This document shows positions 33,743 through 43,269 of a stretch of DNA of 64,000 nucleotides, piece by piece; the first letter of the stretch is position 1, and each line of letters opens with the position of its first letter. Below the pieces are notes generated by a model that had not been told where the DNA came from, searched no databases, and saw only the letters and a list, made by a program, of their open reading frames with translations. This stretch comes from Paludibacteraceae bacterium. GTDB taxonomy: Bacteria > Bacteroidota > Bacteroidia > Bacteroidales > Paludibacteraceae. Location: the NCBI GenBank assembly GCA_017464475.1, contig JAFTZQ010000004.1, forward strand, positions 1-64,000, given 5' to 3'. Made by a program: the position numbers and the translations under genes.

Positions 33743-34519
33743 TTGAGCGTCAGTAAAGCGCAAATAAAACAGGTTCGGTCGCTGCAGCAGAAGAAATTCC
33801 GCGATGAGCTCGGGCTCTTTGTCGCCGAAGGCGATAAGTGCGTGGAAGAGTTGCAGAAAGGCTTTGAGTTGGTCTCCCTCTACCGCGAGGGAGAGAACGC
33901 TACGCGTGTGGAGATCGAGCAGATGAGCGGTCTCCAAACGCCTCAAGGCACCATTGCAATCTTCCGCAAACCTCTCCTTCCTTTGGCTCCCTCTCTTGAG
34001 GAGAGGGCGGGGGGAGAGGTTTTGTTGGTACTCGACGGCGTGCAGAACCCGGGGAACTTGGGCACGATCATTCGTACCTGCGACTGGTTCGGGGTGCACG
34101 ACATCGTCTGTTCGCGCGACACAGCGGACTGCTTCAATCCCAAAGTGGTGCAAGCTACGATGGGAGCACTCACCCGCGTACGCGTTCATTACACGGATGT
34201 AGCCGAATGGCTGAAAGCCGTCAGCTCTCAGCATTCAGATGTCAGAATATACGGCACGCTCTTGGAAGGAGAAGACATGTACGAGGAGTTGTCTGCCATC
34301 AGAAATCAGTTGTCAGCTGAAGGCTCAAAGCTGAAGGCTGAAAGCTCTATTATTATCATGGGCAACGAAGGAAATGGTATTTCGGAAGAGGTGCGTCGTT
34401 TGGTGACGCACCCCATTCGGATCCCTTCGTACCCCAAGGGTGCAGAGACATCCGAGAGCCTCAACGTGGCGATCGCAACCGCAATCGTTTTGGCAGAATT
34501 CAGAAGAATGGAGAATTGA
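33743..34519 (+). CDS. SpoU/TrmH-family RNA 2'-O-methyltransferase
   Basis: 258 residues. N-terminal RNA-binding segment (SKAQIKQVRSLQQKKFRDELG, FVAEGDKCVEEL) and a SPOUT knot domain with LVLDGVQNPGNLGTIIRTCDW, IIIMGNEGNGIS and ESLNVAIATAIVLAEF. It methylates ribose in rRNA or tRNA; the exact site is unknown. The start is TTG at 33743, because no ATG precedes the conserved N-terminus and the DNA before it is family D repeat. In-frame repeats: family A (APSLEERAGGE), family B (AVSSQHSDV), and a long B patch (LSAIRNQLSAEGSKLKAES) immediately before the knot strand IIIMGNEG. Confidence 0.9.
   Translation: MSVSKAQIKQVRSLQQKKFRDELGLFVAEGDKCVEELQKGFELVSLYREGENATRVEIEQMSGLQTPQGTIAIFRKPLLPLAPSLEERAGGEVLLVLDGVQNPGNLGTIIRTCDWFGVHDIVCSRDTADCFNPKVVQATMGALTRVRVHYTDVAEWLKAVSSQHSDVRIYGTLLEGEDMYEELSAIRNQLSAEGSKLKAESSIIIMGNEGNGISEEVRRLVTHPIRIPSYPKGAETSESLNVAIATAIVLAEFRRMEN
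33987..34020 (+). repeat. Family A repeat in the SpoU gene
   Basis: CTCCCTCTCTTGAGGAGAGG with GGGGGGAGAGG tail, + orientation; compensatory changes keep the palindrome (CTCTCTTGAGGAGAG). Confidence 0.83.
34217..34245 (+). repeat. Family B repeat in the SpoU gene
   Basis: GCCGTCAGCTCTCAGCATTC; read as KAVSSQHSDV. Confidence 0.75.
34297..34349 (+). repeat. Extended palindromic family B repeat
   Basis: ATCAGTTGTCAGCTGAAGGC then CTGAAGGCTGAAAGC: a copy in which both orientations of B meet, forming a long inverted repeat, read in frame. Confidence 0.7.
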
Positions 34520-36765
34520 AAATCCGGCGGCACATATTACCGATGCTGGCGATGGTGATGGCGTTGGCTTCCTGCAACACGACGAAATTCGTGCCGGAAG
34601 GGCAATACCTGCTCAATAAAGCCAAAGTCAGATGCGTGGACGACAAGAACGTCTCCGCCGCCGAACTACGCGGCTACTTGCGCCAGAAGCAGAACACCGA
34701 GATCTTCGGTTTCTGGAAACTGCAACTGCATGTCTATAACACCGCTCCTTCGGATACCACCTCCAAAACCAACAAACGCCTTGCGCGCAATGCCCATAAG
34801 ATGGGTGAAGCGCCTGTGATCTACGACGAAGAATTGACCCGCATCAGCATGCAGCAACTGCGTCAGCAGATGAATAACATGGGCTATTTTCACGCCGAAG
34901 TGGACACCCAGAAAGTGATCAAGGACCGTAAGATCAACCTCACTTATCTCATCACCGCCCACCAGCCCTATATGATTCGCCATTATGAGGTGGACATCCC
35001 CGAACCGGCGGTGCGCGCCATTGCGATGGATGAGCGATGCAAAGTGCATGAAGGGGAACAGTTTTCTACCGCCGCCTTGGACGAAGAACGTGAACGTATT
35101 GCGACTACCCTGCGCAACAGAGGTTATTTTTATTTCGAGAAATCCATGCTGGAGTTCACAGCCGACAGTTCGCTGAACACCCACCAAGTGGACGTGCGGA
35201 TACATTTTGCGCCATACGTGTCGCAACTCGATTCCGCTTCGCTCAAGAAACTACGCACCCAATATTCCCTGCGCAAGGTCTATTACCAGATTGATTACGA
35301 CCCGAGCCACCTGCCGGATTCGGTGGTGCTCAAGCGCGATAGCGACAAATACGGCAACGAGTACAGCTGGACGGGAAGACGTTTCTTGCGCAAGAACGCG
35401 CTCCGTCATGCCAGCCGCATGGTACCCAATAAACGGTACGCCGAATGGCGCGTCGAGCGCACGTACGCCCGAATGAACGCACTCGCTCCGGTCAAATATG
35501 TGGATATAGCCTTTAATCCCGCAGGAGACAGCCTGCTCGACTGCTATATTACGATTTCGCGCGGCAGGCTGAACCAGTTTGCCGTGGAGGTGGAAGGAAC
35601 CTATAGCGCCGGTGACTGGGGCGTGGCTGCAGGAGTCAATTACACCAACAAGAACATCTTCAAGGGCGCCGAAGTGCTGACTCTCGGTGGTCGTGCGTCC
35701 TATGAGTGGCGCGCCAACGGTGGACGAGCGATCGAAGCCAAAGCGGAGGCAGGGCTCCTGTTTCCATCCAACGTCAAGATTAATATTGCTTATAACTACC
35801 AGCAACGGCCGGAGGAATATACCCGGACGATAGCCAATGCCGGTCTGAGTTATATCATCCCTCGCACGCCCGGTAGCCGGTGGACCCACCAGTTCAACCT
35901 CGTGGACATCAACTATATATACGTGCCATGGATGTCCGACCAATTCAAAAACCAGTTCATGGCGAAAGCATCGGTGCTCAAATCCAGTTACGAGGACCAT
36001 TTCATCCTCGACTGGAGTTATACCGGTACGTTCACTACGCTCAATCCCCGTTTCCCCAACCGCTCGTATTTGCAACTGGCGCTCCGCGCAGAGACGGCTG
36101 GAAACCTGCTGTATGGTCTTGCCAAGGCTGCATCTTTACCGCAGAATGAGTCGGGCCAGCACATGTTATGGAAGATCCCCTTCGCCCAGTATGCCAAGGG
36201 TGATATTAACTTCACTTATCATGGTATTATCACGCCGGCGCACCATTTGGTGGGACATATAGGGCTGGGCGTGGCGGTTCCTTATCTCAATGCCTCCGTC
36301 CTGCCTTTCGAGAAACGCTATTTCGGTGGCGGTGCTAACAGCATCCGCGGATGGCAAGCGCGCACCCTCGGACCCGGTACGTTCCGCGGAACAGGCAACA
36401 CCATGGTCTATGACCTGCAGGTGGGAGACATCAAACTCGACCTCAACCTCGAATACAGGTTCAAAGTGCTGACCTTCCTGGAACTGGCGGCATTCCTTGA
36501 TGCGGGAAATATATGGACCATCCGGGATTACGAATCCCAACCCGGTGGCGTGTTCCTCTTCGACCAGTTTTACAAACAGATAGCTTGGAGTTACGGAGTG
36601 GGCATCCGCTTTGACCTCTCGATCTTTGTCTTCCGTGTCGATTTCGGTGTCAAACTGCACGACCCGAGCCGTATAGCCGAAGGCAAACAGTGGCGTACCG
36701 CTCCGAACGGCTTGGGATGGAAGGACGACATGACGTTCCACTTCGCTATCGGACATCCGTTCTGA
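34516..36765 (+). CDS. Omp85/TamA-like outer-membrane assembly protein, lipoprotein type
   Basis: 749 residues with an N-terminal lipoprotein signal (KIRRH... ALASCNTTKFVPEGQYLL), POTRA-like repeats (YLLNKAKVRCVDDKNVSAAE, YFHAEVDTQKVIKDRKI, RGYFYFEKSMLEFT), and a C-terminal Omp85 barrel with FGGGANSIRGWQARTLGPGTF, the conserved lid-loop motif. It probably inserts proteins into the outer membrane. The start is TTG at 34516, which overlaps the SpoU stop (TTGA); using the later ATG would destroy the lipoprotein signal. It is followed by family B repeat DNA and rnhB. Confidence 0.87.
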   Translation: MKIRRHILPMLAMVMALASCNTTKFVPEGQYLLNKAKVRCVDDKNVSAAELRGYLRQKQNTEIFGFWKLQLHVYNTAPSDTTSKTNKRLARNAHKMGEAPVIYDEELTRISMQQLRQQMNNMGYFHAEVDTQKVIKDRKINLTYLITAHQPYMIRHYEVDIPEPAVRAIAMDERCKVHEGEQFSTAALDEERERIATTLRNRGYFYFEKSMLEFTADSSLNTHQVDVRIHFAPYVSQLDSASLKKLRTQYSLRKVYYQIDYDPSHLPDSVVLKRDSDKYGNEYSWTGRRFLRKNALRHASRMVPNKRYAEWRVERTYARMNALAPVKYVDIAFNPAGDSLLDCYITISRGRLNQFAVEVEGTYSAGDWGVAAGVNYTNKNIFKGAEVLTLGGRASYEWRANGGRAIEAKAEAGLLFPSNVKINIAYNYQQRPEEYTRTIANAGLSYIIPRTPGSRWTHQFNLVDINYIYVPWMSDQFKNQFMAKASVLKSSYEDHFILDWSYTGTFTTLNPRFPNRSYLQLALRAETAGNLLYGLAKAASLPQNESGQHMLWKIPFAQYAKGDINFTYHGIITPAHHLVGHIGLGVAVPYLNASVLPFEKRYFGGGANSIRGWQARTLGPGTFRGTGNTMVYDLQVGDIKLDLNLEYRFKVLTFLELAAFLDAGNIWTIRDYESQPGGVFLFDQFYKQIAWSYGVGIRFDLSIFVFRVDFGVKLHDPSRIAEGKQWRTAPNGLGWKDDMTFHFAIGHPF

Positions 36766-36794
36766 TAGCTGAATACTGAATACTGAATGCTGAA
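36762..36794 (+). repeat. Family B repeat providing the rnhB start
   Basis: CTGATAGCTGAATACTGAAT then ACTGAATGCTGAAA; it spans the Omp85 stop (TGA) and the rnhB ATG. Confidence 0.75.
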
Positions 36795-37398
36795 ACCCTG
36801 TATGATACATAATGTCTTGGAAGCCGGTTGCGACGAAGCGGGACGAGGACCGCTGGCGGGCAGCGTCTTCTGCGCGGCGGTGATCTTGGATCCCGACCAT
36901 GCCATGCAGGTGCCTGAGTTCGCGGAACTCAATGACTCCAAGCAACTGACCGACAAACAGCGCTATGCCTTGCGCCCTGTCATCGAGCGGGAAGCACTCG
37001 CTTGGGCGGTGGTCGAAGTGAGCGCACAAGAGATAGACGAACGAAACATCCTCCAATGCTCCATCCTCGGTATGCAGCGGGCGTTGGACAAGCTGACCAT
37101 CCGTCCGCAACACATACTCGTGGACGGCAATAAATGGAAACCCTACGTGCCGGAAGGTGAACTGCTGGAGATTCCGGCGCACACAGTCGTCCACGGCGAC
37201 GCTACCTATATGTCCATCGCAGCCGCTTCGGTCCTCGCCAAAACTTATCGGGACGACTATATGCTGCGGCTGCATGACGAATACCCCCAATACGGATGGG
37301 CGTCCAACAAAGGCTACCCCACGGCGGAACACTACGCTGCTCTCCGCCAATACGGACCCACGCCCTACCACCGAATGACATTCAACCTGAAAATATAA
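36787..37398 (+). CDS. rnhB: Ribonuclease HII
   Basis: 203 residues. CDEAGRGPLAG (residues 15-25) carries the first catalytic Asp-Glu pair; NDSKQLT, HILVDGNKW and VHGDATYMSIAAASVLAKTYRDD are the remaining RNase HII motifs with the later acidic residues. It cleaves the RNA strand of DNA-RNA hybrids and single misincorporated ribonucleotides. The length is standard. The ATG used is inside a family B repeat (TGAATGCTGAAA), and the resulting N-terminus MLKPCMIHNVLEAG has the length and pattern of other Bacteroidetes RNase HII proteins. Confidence 0.95.
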   Translation: MLKPCMIHNVLEAGCDEAGRGPLAGSVFCAAVILDPDHAMQVPEFAELNDSKQLTDKQRYALRPVIEREALAWAVVEVSAQEIDERNILQCSILGMQRALDKLTIRPQHILVDGNKWKPYVPEGELLEIPAHTVVHGDATYMSIAAASVLAKTYRDDYMLRLHDEYPQYGWASNKGYPTAEHYAALRQYGPTPYHRMTFNLKI

Positions 37399-37425
37399 AC
37401 AACAAATCACAAATAACAAACCACT

Positions 37426-39198
37426 ATGTTTTTCAATCGCAACATCCAAGCGCAGGGCGGCGAGGCTCGTCCGCGGCGCAGAGTAGGCTGCCTCGGGGGC
37501 TGCCTCATCTTCTTTGCTGTCTATTTCATTTGTAGTGCCATCCTCGGATGGATCATGGGCAACATGTTCTCGTCCTCTACCGTCACGCTGCAAGACAAAT
37601 CCGTCTATCGGCTTCAAATGAAAGGAACGCTCGTTGAGCAAGCCCAAGAAGCCAACCCCTTCGCTTCGCTCATGGGCTCCGTGCCGTACGGCTCGTACGC
37701 TCAGGAAGAGACGGTTGGTCTGGATGAGATCCTCAGTAACATCCGTCTGGCTAAAAATGACGACAAGATCCTCGGTATATGGCTTGACGGCGCAGAGTTA
37801 GCCATGGCGCCGGCTTCGGCGAAGGCTATTCGCGACGCACTCTTGGACTTCAAGTCTTCCGGCAAATGGGTGCTTGCTTCGGCTAAAAACTATGGCCAGA
37901 CCAACTATTATGTTGCTTCGGTAGCCGACCGCATTTGTCTCGACCCCACCGGCGCGGTGGAATGGAATGGTCTTGCGGCGCAGAAGATGTACTACACCCG
38001 CGTCATGGAGAAGATCGGTGTGGAGATGCAAATCCTCAAGGTCGGTACGTTCAAATCGGCTGTAGAGCCTTTCTTCCGCACGTCTATGTCTGACGCCGAC
38101 CGCCAGCAGACCATGGAATATATGAGCGGCATCTGGGAAGAGTATAAATCGGCTGTCGCCGCTGCCCGCCATCTTTCGGTGGACCAACTGGACGCGCTGG
38201 CAGACCGTTATATGGGACTTCAGCCTGCTCAAGACCAGATCGCAGCAGGGCTCGTGGATACCATCGTTTATACCCAGGATATGGACAGCCTGCTGCGTGT
38301 CTATACCGGCACGAAGGACTATAATATGATCACGACCTCCAAACTGGCACAGGTGAAACGCCCGGAGTCCAAGGCGAAGAATAAAGTGGCAGTCCTCTAT
38401 CTCGAAGGCGAGATCACCGACGAGACAGGAGACGGAATTGTGGGAAAAGACGTGGTGAAGACCCTCAAGAAGATCCGCAAGGACGATGAGGTCAAAGCCC
38501 TCGTTCTGCGCGTCAACAGCCCGGGTGGATCAGCCGACGCCAGCGAACAGATCTGGCATGCCATCCAAAATATAAAAGCGGACAGTATTCCTGTCGTCGT
38601 TTCGATGGGTGACTACGCGGCTTCCGGAGGATATTATATTTCCTGCGGCGCAGACTATATCTACGCCGAACCGACTACGATCACCGGCTCAATCGGTATT
38701 TTCGGTACAGTGCCTAATGTGTCCAAACTGCGCGAAAAAGTGGGTCTGGACATCGACGGTATTGCTACCAATAAACATTCGGACCTTCAGGGTAACATGG
38801 TTCTGAAAGGTATGAACCCGGAGGAGCGTGCCCTGATGCAAACCATGGTGGAGCGCGGCTATGACCTCTTCACCTCCCGCTGCGCTGCCGGACGCCATGT
38901 GGAGCAAGACTATATCAAGTCGATCGGCGAAGGGCGTGTATGGCTCGGAACCAAGGGTAAGGAAATCGGTATAGTGGACGAGATGGGTAATATAGACGAC
39001 GCGATTACCAAAGCCGTTGCCCTCGCCGGACTGGAGAACTACCGACTTACCTATTATCCGGAGAAAGTGGATCCGTATGAGGAACTTCTCAAGATGCTGG
39101 ATAATACCACCGAAGAGGAACGTCTGGTGATGAAAGTGCGCGAGTTCTGCTCCAAACCTCGTGTCATGGCGCTCATGCCCGAAGTCACTATTAAATAA
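37426..39198 (+). CDS. sppA: Signal peptide peptidase SppA, 67K type
   Basis: 590 residues with one N-terminal membrane segment (FFAVYFICSAILGWIMGNMF) and two tandem SppA domains. The catalytic Lys is expected in ASAKNYGQTNYYVAS (about residue 154) in the first domain, and the nucleophile Ser in MGDYAASGGYYISC (about 399) in the second. RVNSPGGSADASEQIW and TGSIGIFGTVPN are further hallmarks. It degrades released signal peptides at the periplasmic face of the inner membrane. Its stop is followed within 20 bp by the family B repeat that starts lpxK. No repeat interrupts it. Confidence 0.94.
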   Translation: MFFNRNIQAQGGEARPRRRVGCLGGCLIFFAVYFICSAILGWIMGNMFSSSTVTLQDKSVYRLQMKGTLVEQAQEANPFASLMGSVPYGSYAQEETVGLDEILSNIRLAKNDDKILGIWLDGAELAMAPASAKAIRDALLDFKSSGKWVLASAKNYGQTNYYVASVADRICLDPTGAVEWNGLAAQKMYYTRVMEKIGVEMQILKVGTFKSAVEPFFRTSMSDADRQQTMEYMSGIWEEYKSAVAAARHLSVDQLDALADRYMGLQPAQDQIAAGLVDTIVYTQDMDSLLRVYTGTKDYNMITTSKLAQVKRPESKAKNKVAVLYLEGEITDETGDGIVGKDVVKTLKKIRKDDEVKALVLRVNSPGGSADASEQIWHAIQNIKADSIPVVVSMGDYAASGGYYISCGADYIYAEPTTITGSIGIFGTVPNVSKLREKVGLDIDGIATNKHSDLQGNMVLKGMNPEERALMQTMVERGYDLFTSRCAAGRHVEQDYIKSIGEGRVWLGTKGKEIGIVDEMGNIDDAITKAVALAGLENYRLTYYPEKVDPYEELLKMLDNTTEEERLVMKVREFCSKPRVMALMPEVTIK

Positions 39199-39230
39199 AG
39201 CTGAATTCTGAATTCTGAATGCTGAATGCT
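39199..39230 (+). repeat. Family B repeat providing the lpxK start
   Basis: GCTGAATTCTGAATTCTGAA then TGCTGAATGCT; the first ATGCTGAATG is the lpxK start. Confidence 0.75.
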
Positions 39231-40232
39231 CTTCACATCCCGCTCTCTTGGCTCTACGCCGCAGGTGTGGCGATCCGCCATGTCCTGTATGACAGGCATC
39301 TCTTGCCCTCCTTCACCGTCTCGGTGCCCACGATCTGCGTGGGTAACTTGGCGGTGGGGGGGACAGGCAAGACGCCTATGACGGCATATATAGTCCGTCT
39401 CCTCTTGGACCGCGGTTACCACCCTGCGATCCTCTCGCGCGGGTATAAGCGTTCGTCGCGCGGCTTCGTCATGGCGGATCAGAACGCTTCGGTCGAAACG
39501 ATCGGCGACGAAGCGATGCAGCTCCATCGCGCTTTTCCCGAAGTGCCGATTGCGGTGTGTGAGAACCGCGTACGCGGAGTCAAACAGCTCCGCCGCCAGC
39601 TTTCGCATCTCGACGTGGTCGTCTTGGACGATGCCATGCAGCACCGCGCCCTGCGACCCGGTTTCACCGTCCTACTGACCGCCTATGATCGACTTTATAT
39701 AGACGACCACATGCTCCCTTGGGGCAGGCTGCGCGATCTTCCCTCCAGAGCGCTGACCGCAAACGCGGTCGTTGTGACCAAATGTCCGGACACGATCCGT
39801 CCGATAGACATGCGCGTGGTGGATAATAGGCTCCATCTGCCGACATACCAGCTGCTCCATTTCGCCGGCATTCAGTATCCCCCTATGGAGGAAAAAGGCA
39901 CGCCGCTTGTTCTATGCGGCATTGCGCAGCCTCATTACCTCTTTGACCATGTGCGCGCGCAATACCCCAATGCGCAACTCCTCGCTTTCCCTGACCACCA
40001 TAACTATAGCCCCGCGGATGTAGAGACTATACTCGACCGCGCGAGTCGGTGCGACTGGGTGCTTACTACCGAGAAAGATCTCCCCCGTTTGCAGGCTACT
40101 GACCTCCTTGAACGGTTGGAGCAGCAACATATACGCCTCATCGCGCTCCCCATAGCGGTACAGTTCTACACGCCCCAAGAGGCTTTTGATCGTCAGATAC
40201 TTAGATATGTCCATGAATCTCTCCGCCAATAA
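39219..40232 (+). CDS. lpxK: Tetraacyldisaccharide 4'-kinase
   Basis: 337 residues. The N-terminal hydrophobic helix (HIPLSWLYAAGVAIRHVLYD) and the Walker A motif in CVGNLAVGGTGKTPMTAYI (about residues 41-59) define LpxK, which phosphorylates the 4' position of the lipid A disaccharide at the inner membrane. VVLDDAMQHRAL and FPDHHNYS are further conserved blocks (DDGFQHR is the more usual form of the first; here it reads DDAMQHR). The start codon lies in a family B repeat. The 3' end overlaps the ABC exporter by 26 bp, consistent with a lipid A assembly and flipping unit. Confidence 0.92.
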   Translation: MLNALHIPLSWLYAAGVAIRHVLYDRHLLPSFTVSVPTICVGNLAVGGTGKTPMTAYIVRLLLDRGYHPAILSRGYKRSSRGFVMADQNASVETIGDEAMQLHRAFPEVPIAVCENRVRGVKQLRRQLSHLDVVVLDDAMQHRALRPGFTVLLTAYDRLYIDDHMLPWGRLRDLPSRALTANAVVVTKCPDTIRPIDMRVVDNRLHLPTYQLLHFAGIQYPPMEEKGTPLVLCGIAQPHYLFDHVRAQYPNAQLLAFPDHHNYSPADVETILDRASRCDWVLTTEKDLPRLQATDLLERLEQQHIRLIALPIAVQFYTPQEAFDRQILRYVHESLRQ

Positions 40233-42075
40233 TATCCTCCGTCGCTTCGTCTCGCCATATAGAGGCTTGATGGCATTGAACATCTTGTTCAATATGCTCT
40301 CCACGGTGCTCTCGCTCTTCTCTTTCGCAGCGATCATCCCTGTATTGCGTATTCTGTTCGGTCTGACCTCTGTCGAAGTGCAATGGACCGACCTCTCTTC
40401 CGTTCATGGTTTGCAGGAGACGATTGCGGCGCTGCGAACTAACCTCTATTGCCTGCTGAATGACCAGATTGCACTGCACGGCGCGAGTTTTGTCTTGCTT
40501 CTCTTGGGGGCTTTCTTGGTTCTTATGACCGGACTCAAATGCGGAGCGGCATGGCTGGCGAACTATTTCATGGTGCCCATCCGAACGGGTGTCTTGCGCG
40601 ATCTGAGGCAACAACTGTATGATAAGATTCTCTCGCTGCCCATGGGCTATTTCACGGAGGCAAGGCGCGGAGATGTGATCTCCCGCATGACGAATGATGT
40701 CTCCGAGGTCGAGGCGTCGATCATGTCTGCTTTGGATATCCTCTTCAAGGATCCGATTATGATCTTCGTCTATCTCATCACCCTCTTTGTCATCTCTTGG
40801 CAGTTGACCCTTTTTGTGCTCCTTCTCATGCCCCTTTCGGTCTTCCTTATCGGTCGCCTCGGGCGCAGCCTCAAGCGTGCTTCTACGCGCGGACAGGAGC
40901 AGAACGCAGAGATCCTTTCGTCCATCGACGAGACCCTTCTGGGGCTGCGTGTCATCTTGGGGTTCAATGCCCAAAATAAACTGCGTGCGCGGTTCGAGAC
41001 GTTGATCAATGCCACCCGCGCTACGTTCAACCGCATCAACCGGCGTTATTACTTGGCGCACCCTCTCTCCGAGTTCCTCGGTACAGCCCTCATCGCCATC
41101 ATTCTGTGGTTCGGCGGACTGCTCATCCTCTCCGACCATGCGATGATAGACGCCTCCACGTTCATCTATTATCTGGTGATCTTCTATTCGATCATCAATC
41201 CGTCCAAAGACCTCTCGAAGGCTGCCTATGGTATTCGCCGTGGCATGGCGTCTATCGAGCGTATTGACGCGCTCCTTGCGGCGAAATCGAATATCGCCGA
41301 ACCCGAGTCACCGCTGCCGGTCGCTTTTGAGCGCGCGATAACTTTTGATCATGTCTCTTTCTCGTATATCCCCGAGCGCGAAGTGCTCTCGGATATCTGT
41401 CTGGAAGTGCCTAAAGGCAAGATGGTCGCTCTGGTCGGGCAGTCCGGCAGTGGCAAAACGACCCTCACGGACCTCCTGCCGCGCTTCTATGACCCCTCCG
41501 AAGGCGCTATTACAATAGACGGAGTTGACATCCGCCGTTTTGCGACCCGCGACCTGCGTTCTCTCATGGGCATCGTCTGCCAGGAACCTGTCCTTTTCAA
41601 TGACACGGTCTATAATAACATCACTTTCGGTGTGGACACTTCGCTTCCTGCGCCGTCCGGCATGACGTGGCAGCAGGCTGTGGAACAGGCTGCGCGCATC
41701 GCGAATGCACATGAGTTCATCGCCGACATGCCCGATGGCTACAACACCGTCATTGGCGACCGCGGTTCGCGCCTCTCCGGCGGGCAACGCCAGCGACTCA
41801 GTATAGCACGGGCGATCCTCAAGAACCCGCCGATCCTCATCTTGGATGAAGCTACTTCGGCGCTTGACTCCGAGTCTGAACGGCTCGTACAAGAGGCGTT
41901 GGAGCACCTGATGAAAGACCGCACGACGCTCGTTGTAGCCCATCGCCTCTCTACCATCCGCCACGCCGACCTCATCTGCGTCTTGCATGAGGGACGGATC
42001 GTGGAGCGCGGCACCCACGATGAACTATACGCCCTCGGCGGCTATTATACCAAACTTGTAGAAATGCAGCAATAA
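40207..42075 (+). CDS. ABC exporter, MsbA-like
   Basis: 622 residues from MSMNLSANNILRRFVSPYRG. An N-terminal six-helix exporter domain is followed by a nucleotide-binding domain with Walker A ALVGQSGSGKTTLTDLLPRF, signature SRLSGGQRQRLSIARAIL, Walker B ILILDEATSALDSESERLV and the H-loop VAHRLSTIRHAD. Its overlap with lpxK suggests the lipid A flippase MsbA, though multidrug and other lipid exporters look alike. A TTG at 40186 in the same frame adds seven residues but is deeper inside lpxK, so the ATG at 40207 is preferred. No repeats interrupt the frame. Confidence 0.9.
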   Translation: MSMNLSANNILRRFVSPYRGLMALNILFNMLSTVLSLFSFAAIIPVLRILFGLTSVEVQWTDLSSVHGLQETIAALRTNLYCLLNDQIALHGASFVLLLLGAFLVLMTGLKCGAAWLANYFMVPIRTGVLRDLRQQLYDKILSLPMGYFTEARRGDVISRMTNDVSEVEASIMSALDILFKDPIMIFVYLITLFVISWQLTLFVLLLMPLSVFLIGRLGRSLKRASTRGQEQNAEILSSIDETLLGLRVILGFNAQNKLRARFETLINATRATFNRINRRYYLAHPLSEFLGTALIAIILWFGGLLILSDHAMIDASTFIYYLVIFYSIINPSKDLSKAAYGIRRGMASIERIDALLAAKSNIAEPESPLPVAFERAITFDHVSFSYIPEREVLSDICLEVPKGKMVALVGQSGSGKTTLTDLLPRFYDPSEGAITIDGVDIRRFATRDLRSLMGIVCQEPVLFNDTVYNNITFGVDTSLPAPSGMTWQQAVEQAARIANAHEFIADMPDGYNTVIGDRGSRLSGGQRQRLSIARAILKNPPILILDEATSALDSESERLVQEALEHLMKDRTTLVVAHRLSTIRHADLICVLHEGRIVERGTHDELYALGGYYTKLVEMQQ

Positions 42076-42121
42076 ATCTCAAATGTCAAATCTCAAATGT
42101 CAAATAGCAAATCTCAAATAA
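42074..42121 (+). repeat. Family D simple repeat at the mnmA start
   Basis: ATCTCAAATGTCAAATCTCA and following units; the second ATGTCAAAT is the mnmA start and the repeat codes for its first residues (MSNSKSQIT). Confidence 0.7.
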
Positions 42122-43269
42122 CCAATGCAAAACCCAAGGTTTTGCTCGGCATGTCCGGCGGCATAGACTCCACCGTCTCTGCCATGCTTCTGATGGAGCA
42201 GGGATATGACATCGTGGGCGTTACGTTCCGCACGTATGATAGCATCAAGGAATCGTGCCTCGCCAAGGAGAAAGGTTGCTGCACGATCGAGTCCATTATG
42301 GAAGCCAAGCACAATGCCGAGCGAATGGGGTTTGAGCATCATATCGTTGATTTCCGCGACTCTTTCCGCCGGTGCGTCATCTCTAATTTCATCGATGAGT
42401 ATATGTCCGGTCGCACGCCGAACCCGTGTGTCTTGTGCAATCATGCCATCAAATGGGGGGAACTCCTTCGTGTGGCGGACGCGATGGGCTGCGATTTTAT
42501 CGCTACCGGCCATTATGCGCGGATCGCCGAACGCGACGGACATGTCTATCTCACGGCGGCTGCTGACACCCATAAGGACCAGACTTATTTCCTCTGGATG
42601 CTGACCGAGGAGCAGCTGCGTCGCACCCTCTTCCCTCTCGGAGATCTCACCAAAGACCAAGTGCGGGAGATTGCCCGTTCGCACGGCTATGAGTCTCTGG
42701 CGAAGAAGCGCGAGAGCCAAGAGATATGTTTTATCCCCGATGACGACTACCGTTCTTTCCTGCGCGCGAGCGTGCCTGATTTTAATGAACGCGTGCACGC
42801 GGGCGAGTACGTGGACGCGGAGGGGCATGTCTTGGGCACTCATTCCGGTTTCGTCAACTATACCATCGGCCAGCGCAAAGGGCTTGGTATTGCGCTCGGA
42901 CATCCGGCGTACGTCACCCATATTGACGCCGTGTCTAATCGTGTCACGCTCGGCTCGAACGAAGATATGTACGCTTCTTCGCTCCGTTTCCGCCTCGTCA
43001 CGCCGTTGCGGCCTTACCGTCCCGACCAACCTCTGCTGGCGAAGATTCGCTATCGTACTTCGCCCGTCGAAGTAGTCATACAAAAAAACACCCCTCCCTT
43101 GAGGGGTGAAGGGTTTTGCCCGATTGAGCGTCCAGTGGACGGTCATAGAACCTCTGGGGGAGAGGTTTGTCTGCAATTCACCTCTCCTGTCTGGGGCGTC
43201 ACCCCCGGTCAGTCGGTCGTCTTTTACCAAAACAACCTACTCATCGGCGGCGGTATAATAATCAACTGA
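42097..43269 (+). CDS. mnmA: tRNA-specific 2-thiouridylase MnmA
   Basis: 390 residues. VLLGMSGGIDSTVSAMLL carries the PP-loop (SGGIDS), RTPNPCVLCNHAIKWG the first catalytic Cys (about residue 109), and KRESQEICFIPDDD the second. It adds sulfur to U34 of tRNA-Lys, Glu and Gln. The first dozen residues (MSNSKSQITNAKP) derive from the family D repeat. A long family A element is inserted in frame near residue 331 (KNTPPLRGEGF ... GGEVCLQF), in the C-terminal beta-barrel domain. The stop is directly adjacent to the convergent rubrerythrin stop. Confidence 0.95.
   Translation: MSNSKSQITNAKPKVLLGMSGGIDSTVSAMLLMEQGYDIVGVTFRTYDSIKESCLAKEKGCCTIESIMEAKHNAERMGFEHHIVDFRDSFRRCVISNFIDEYMSGRTPNPCVLCNHAIKWGELLRVADAMGCDFIATGHYARIAERDGHVYLTAAADTHKDQTYFLWMLTEEQLRRTLFPLGDLTKDQVREIARSHGYESLAKKRESQEICFIPDDDYRSFLRASVPDFNERVHAGEYVDAEGHVLGTHSGFVNYTIGQRKGLGIALGHPAYVTHIDAVSNRVTLGSNEDMYASSLRFRLVTPLRPYRPDQPLLAKIRYRTSPVEVVIQKNTPPLRGEGFCPIERPVDGHRTSGGEVCLQFTSPVWGVTPGQSVVFYQNNLLIGGGIIIN
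43090..43168 (+). repeat. Long family A element in mnmA (A-L3)
   Basis: Insert 43107-43151 aligns gap-free with the dxs and 30482 copies. It differs at many sites, several as paired changes that preserve both hairpins. + orientation; translated in frame. Confidence 0.83.

Noticed and set aside
32438..34234. 598-codon open frame on - opposite thrS
   Set aside because: Shadow of thrS and the SpoU gene, crossing their junction; Leu/Arg/His-rich without motifs.
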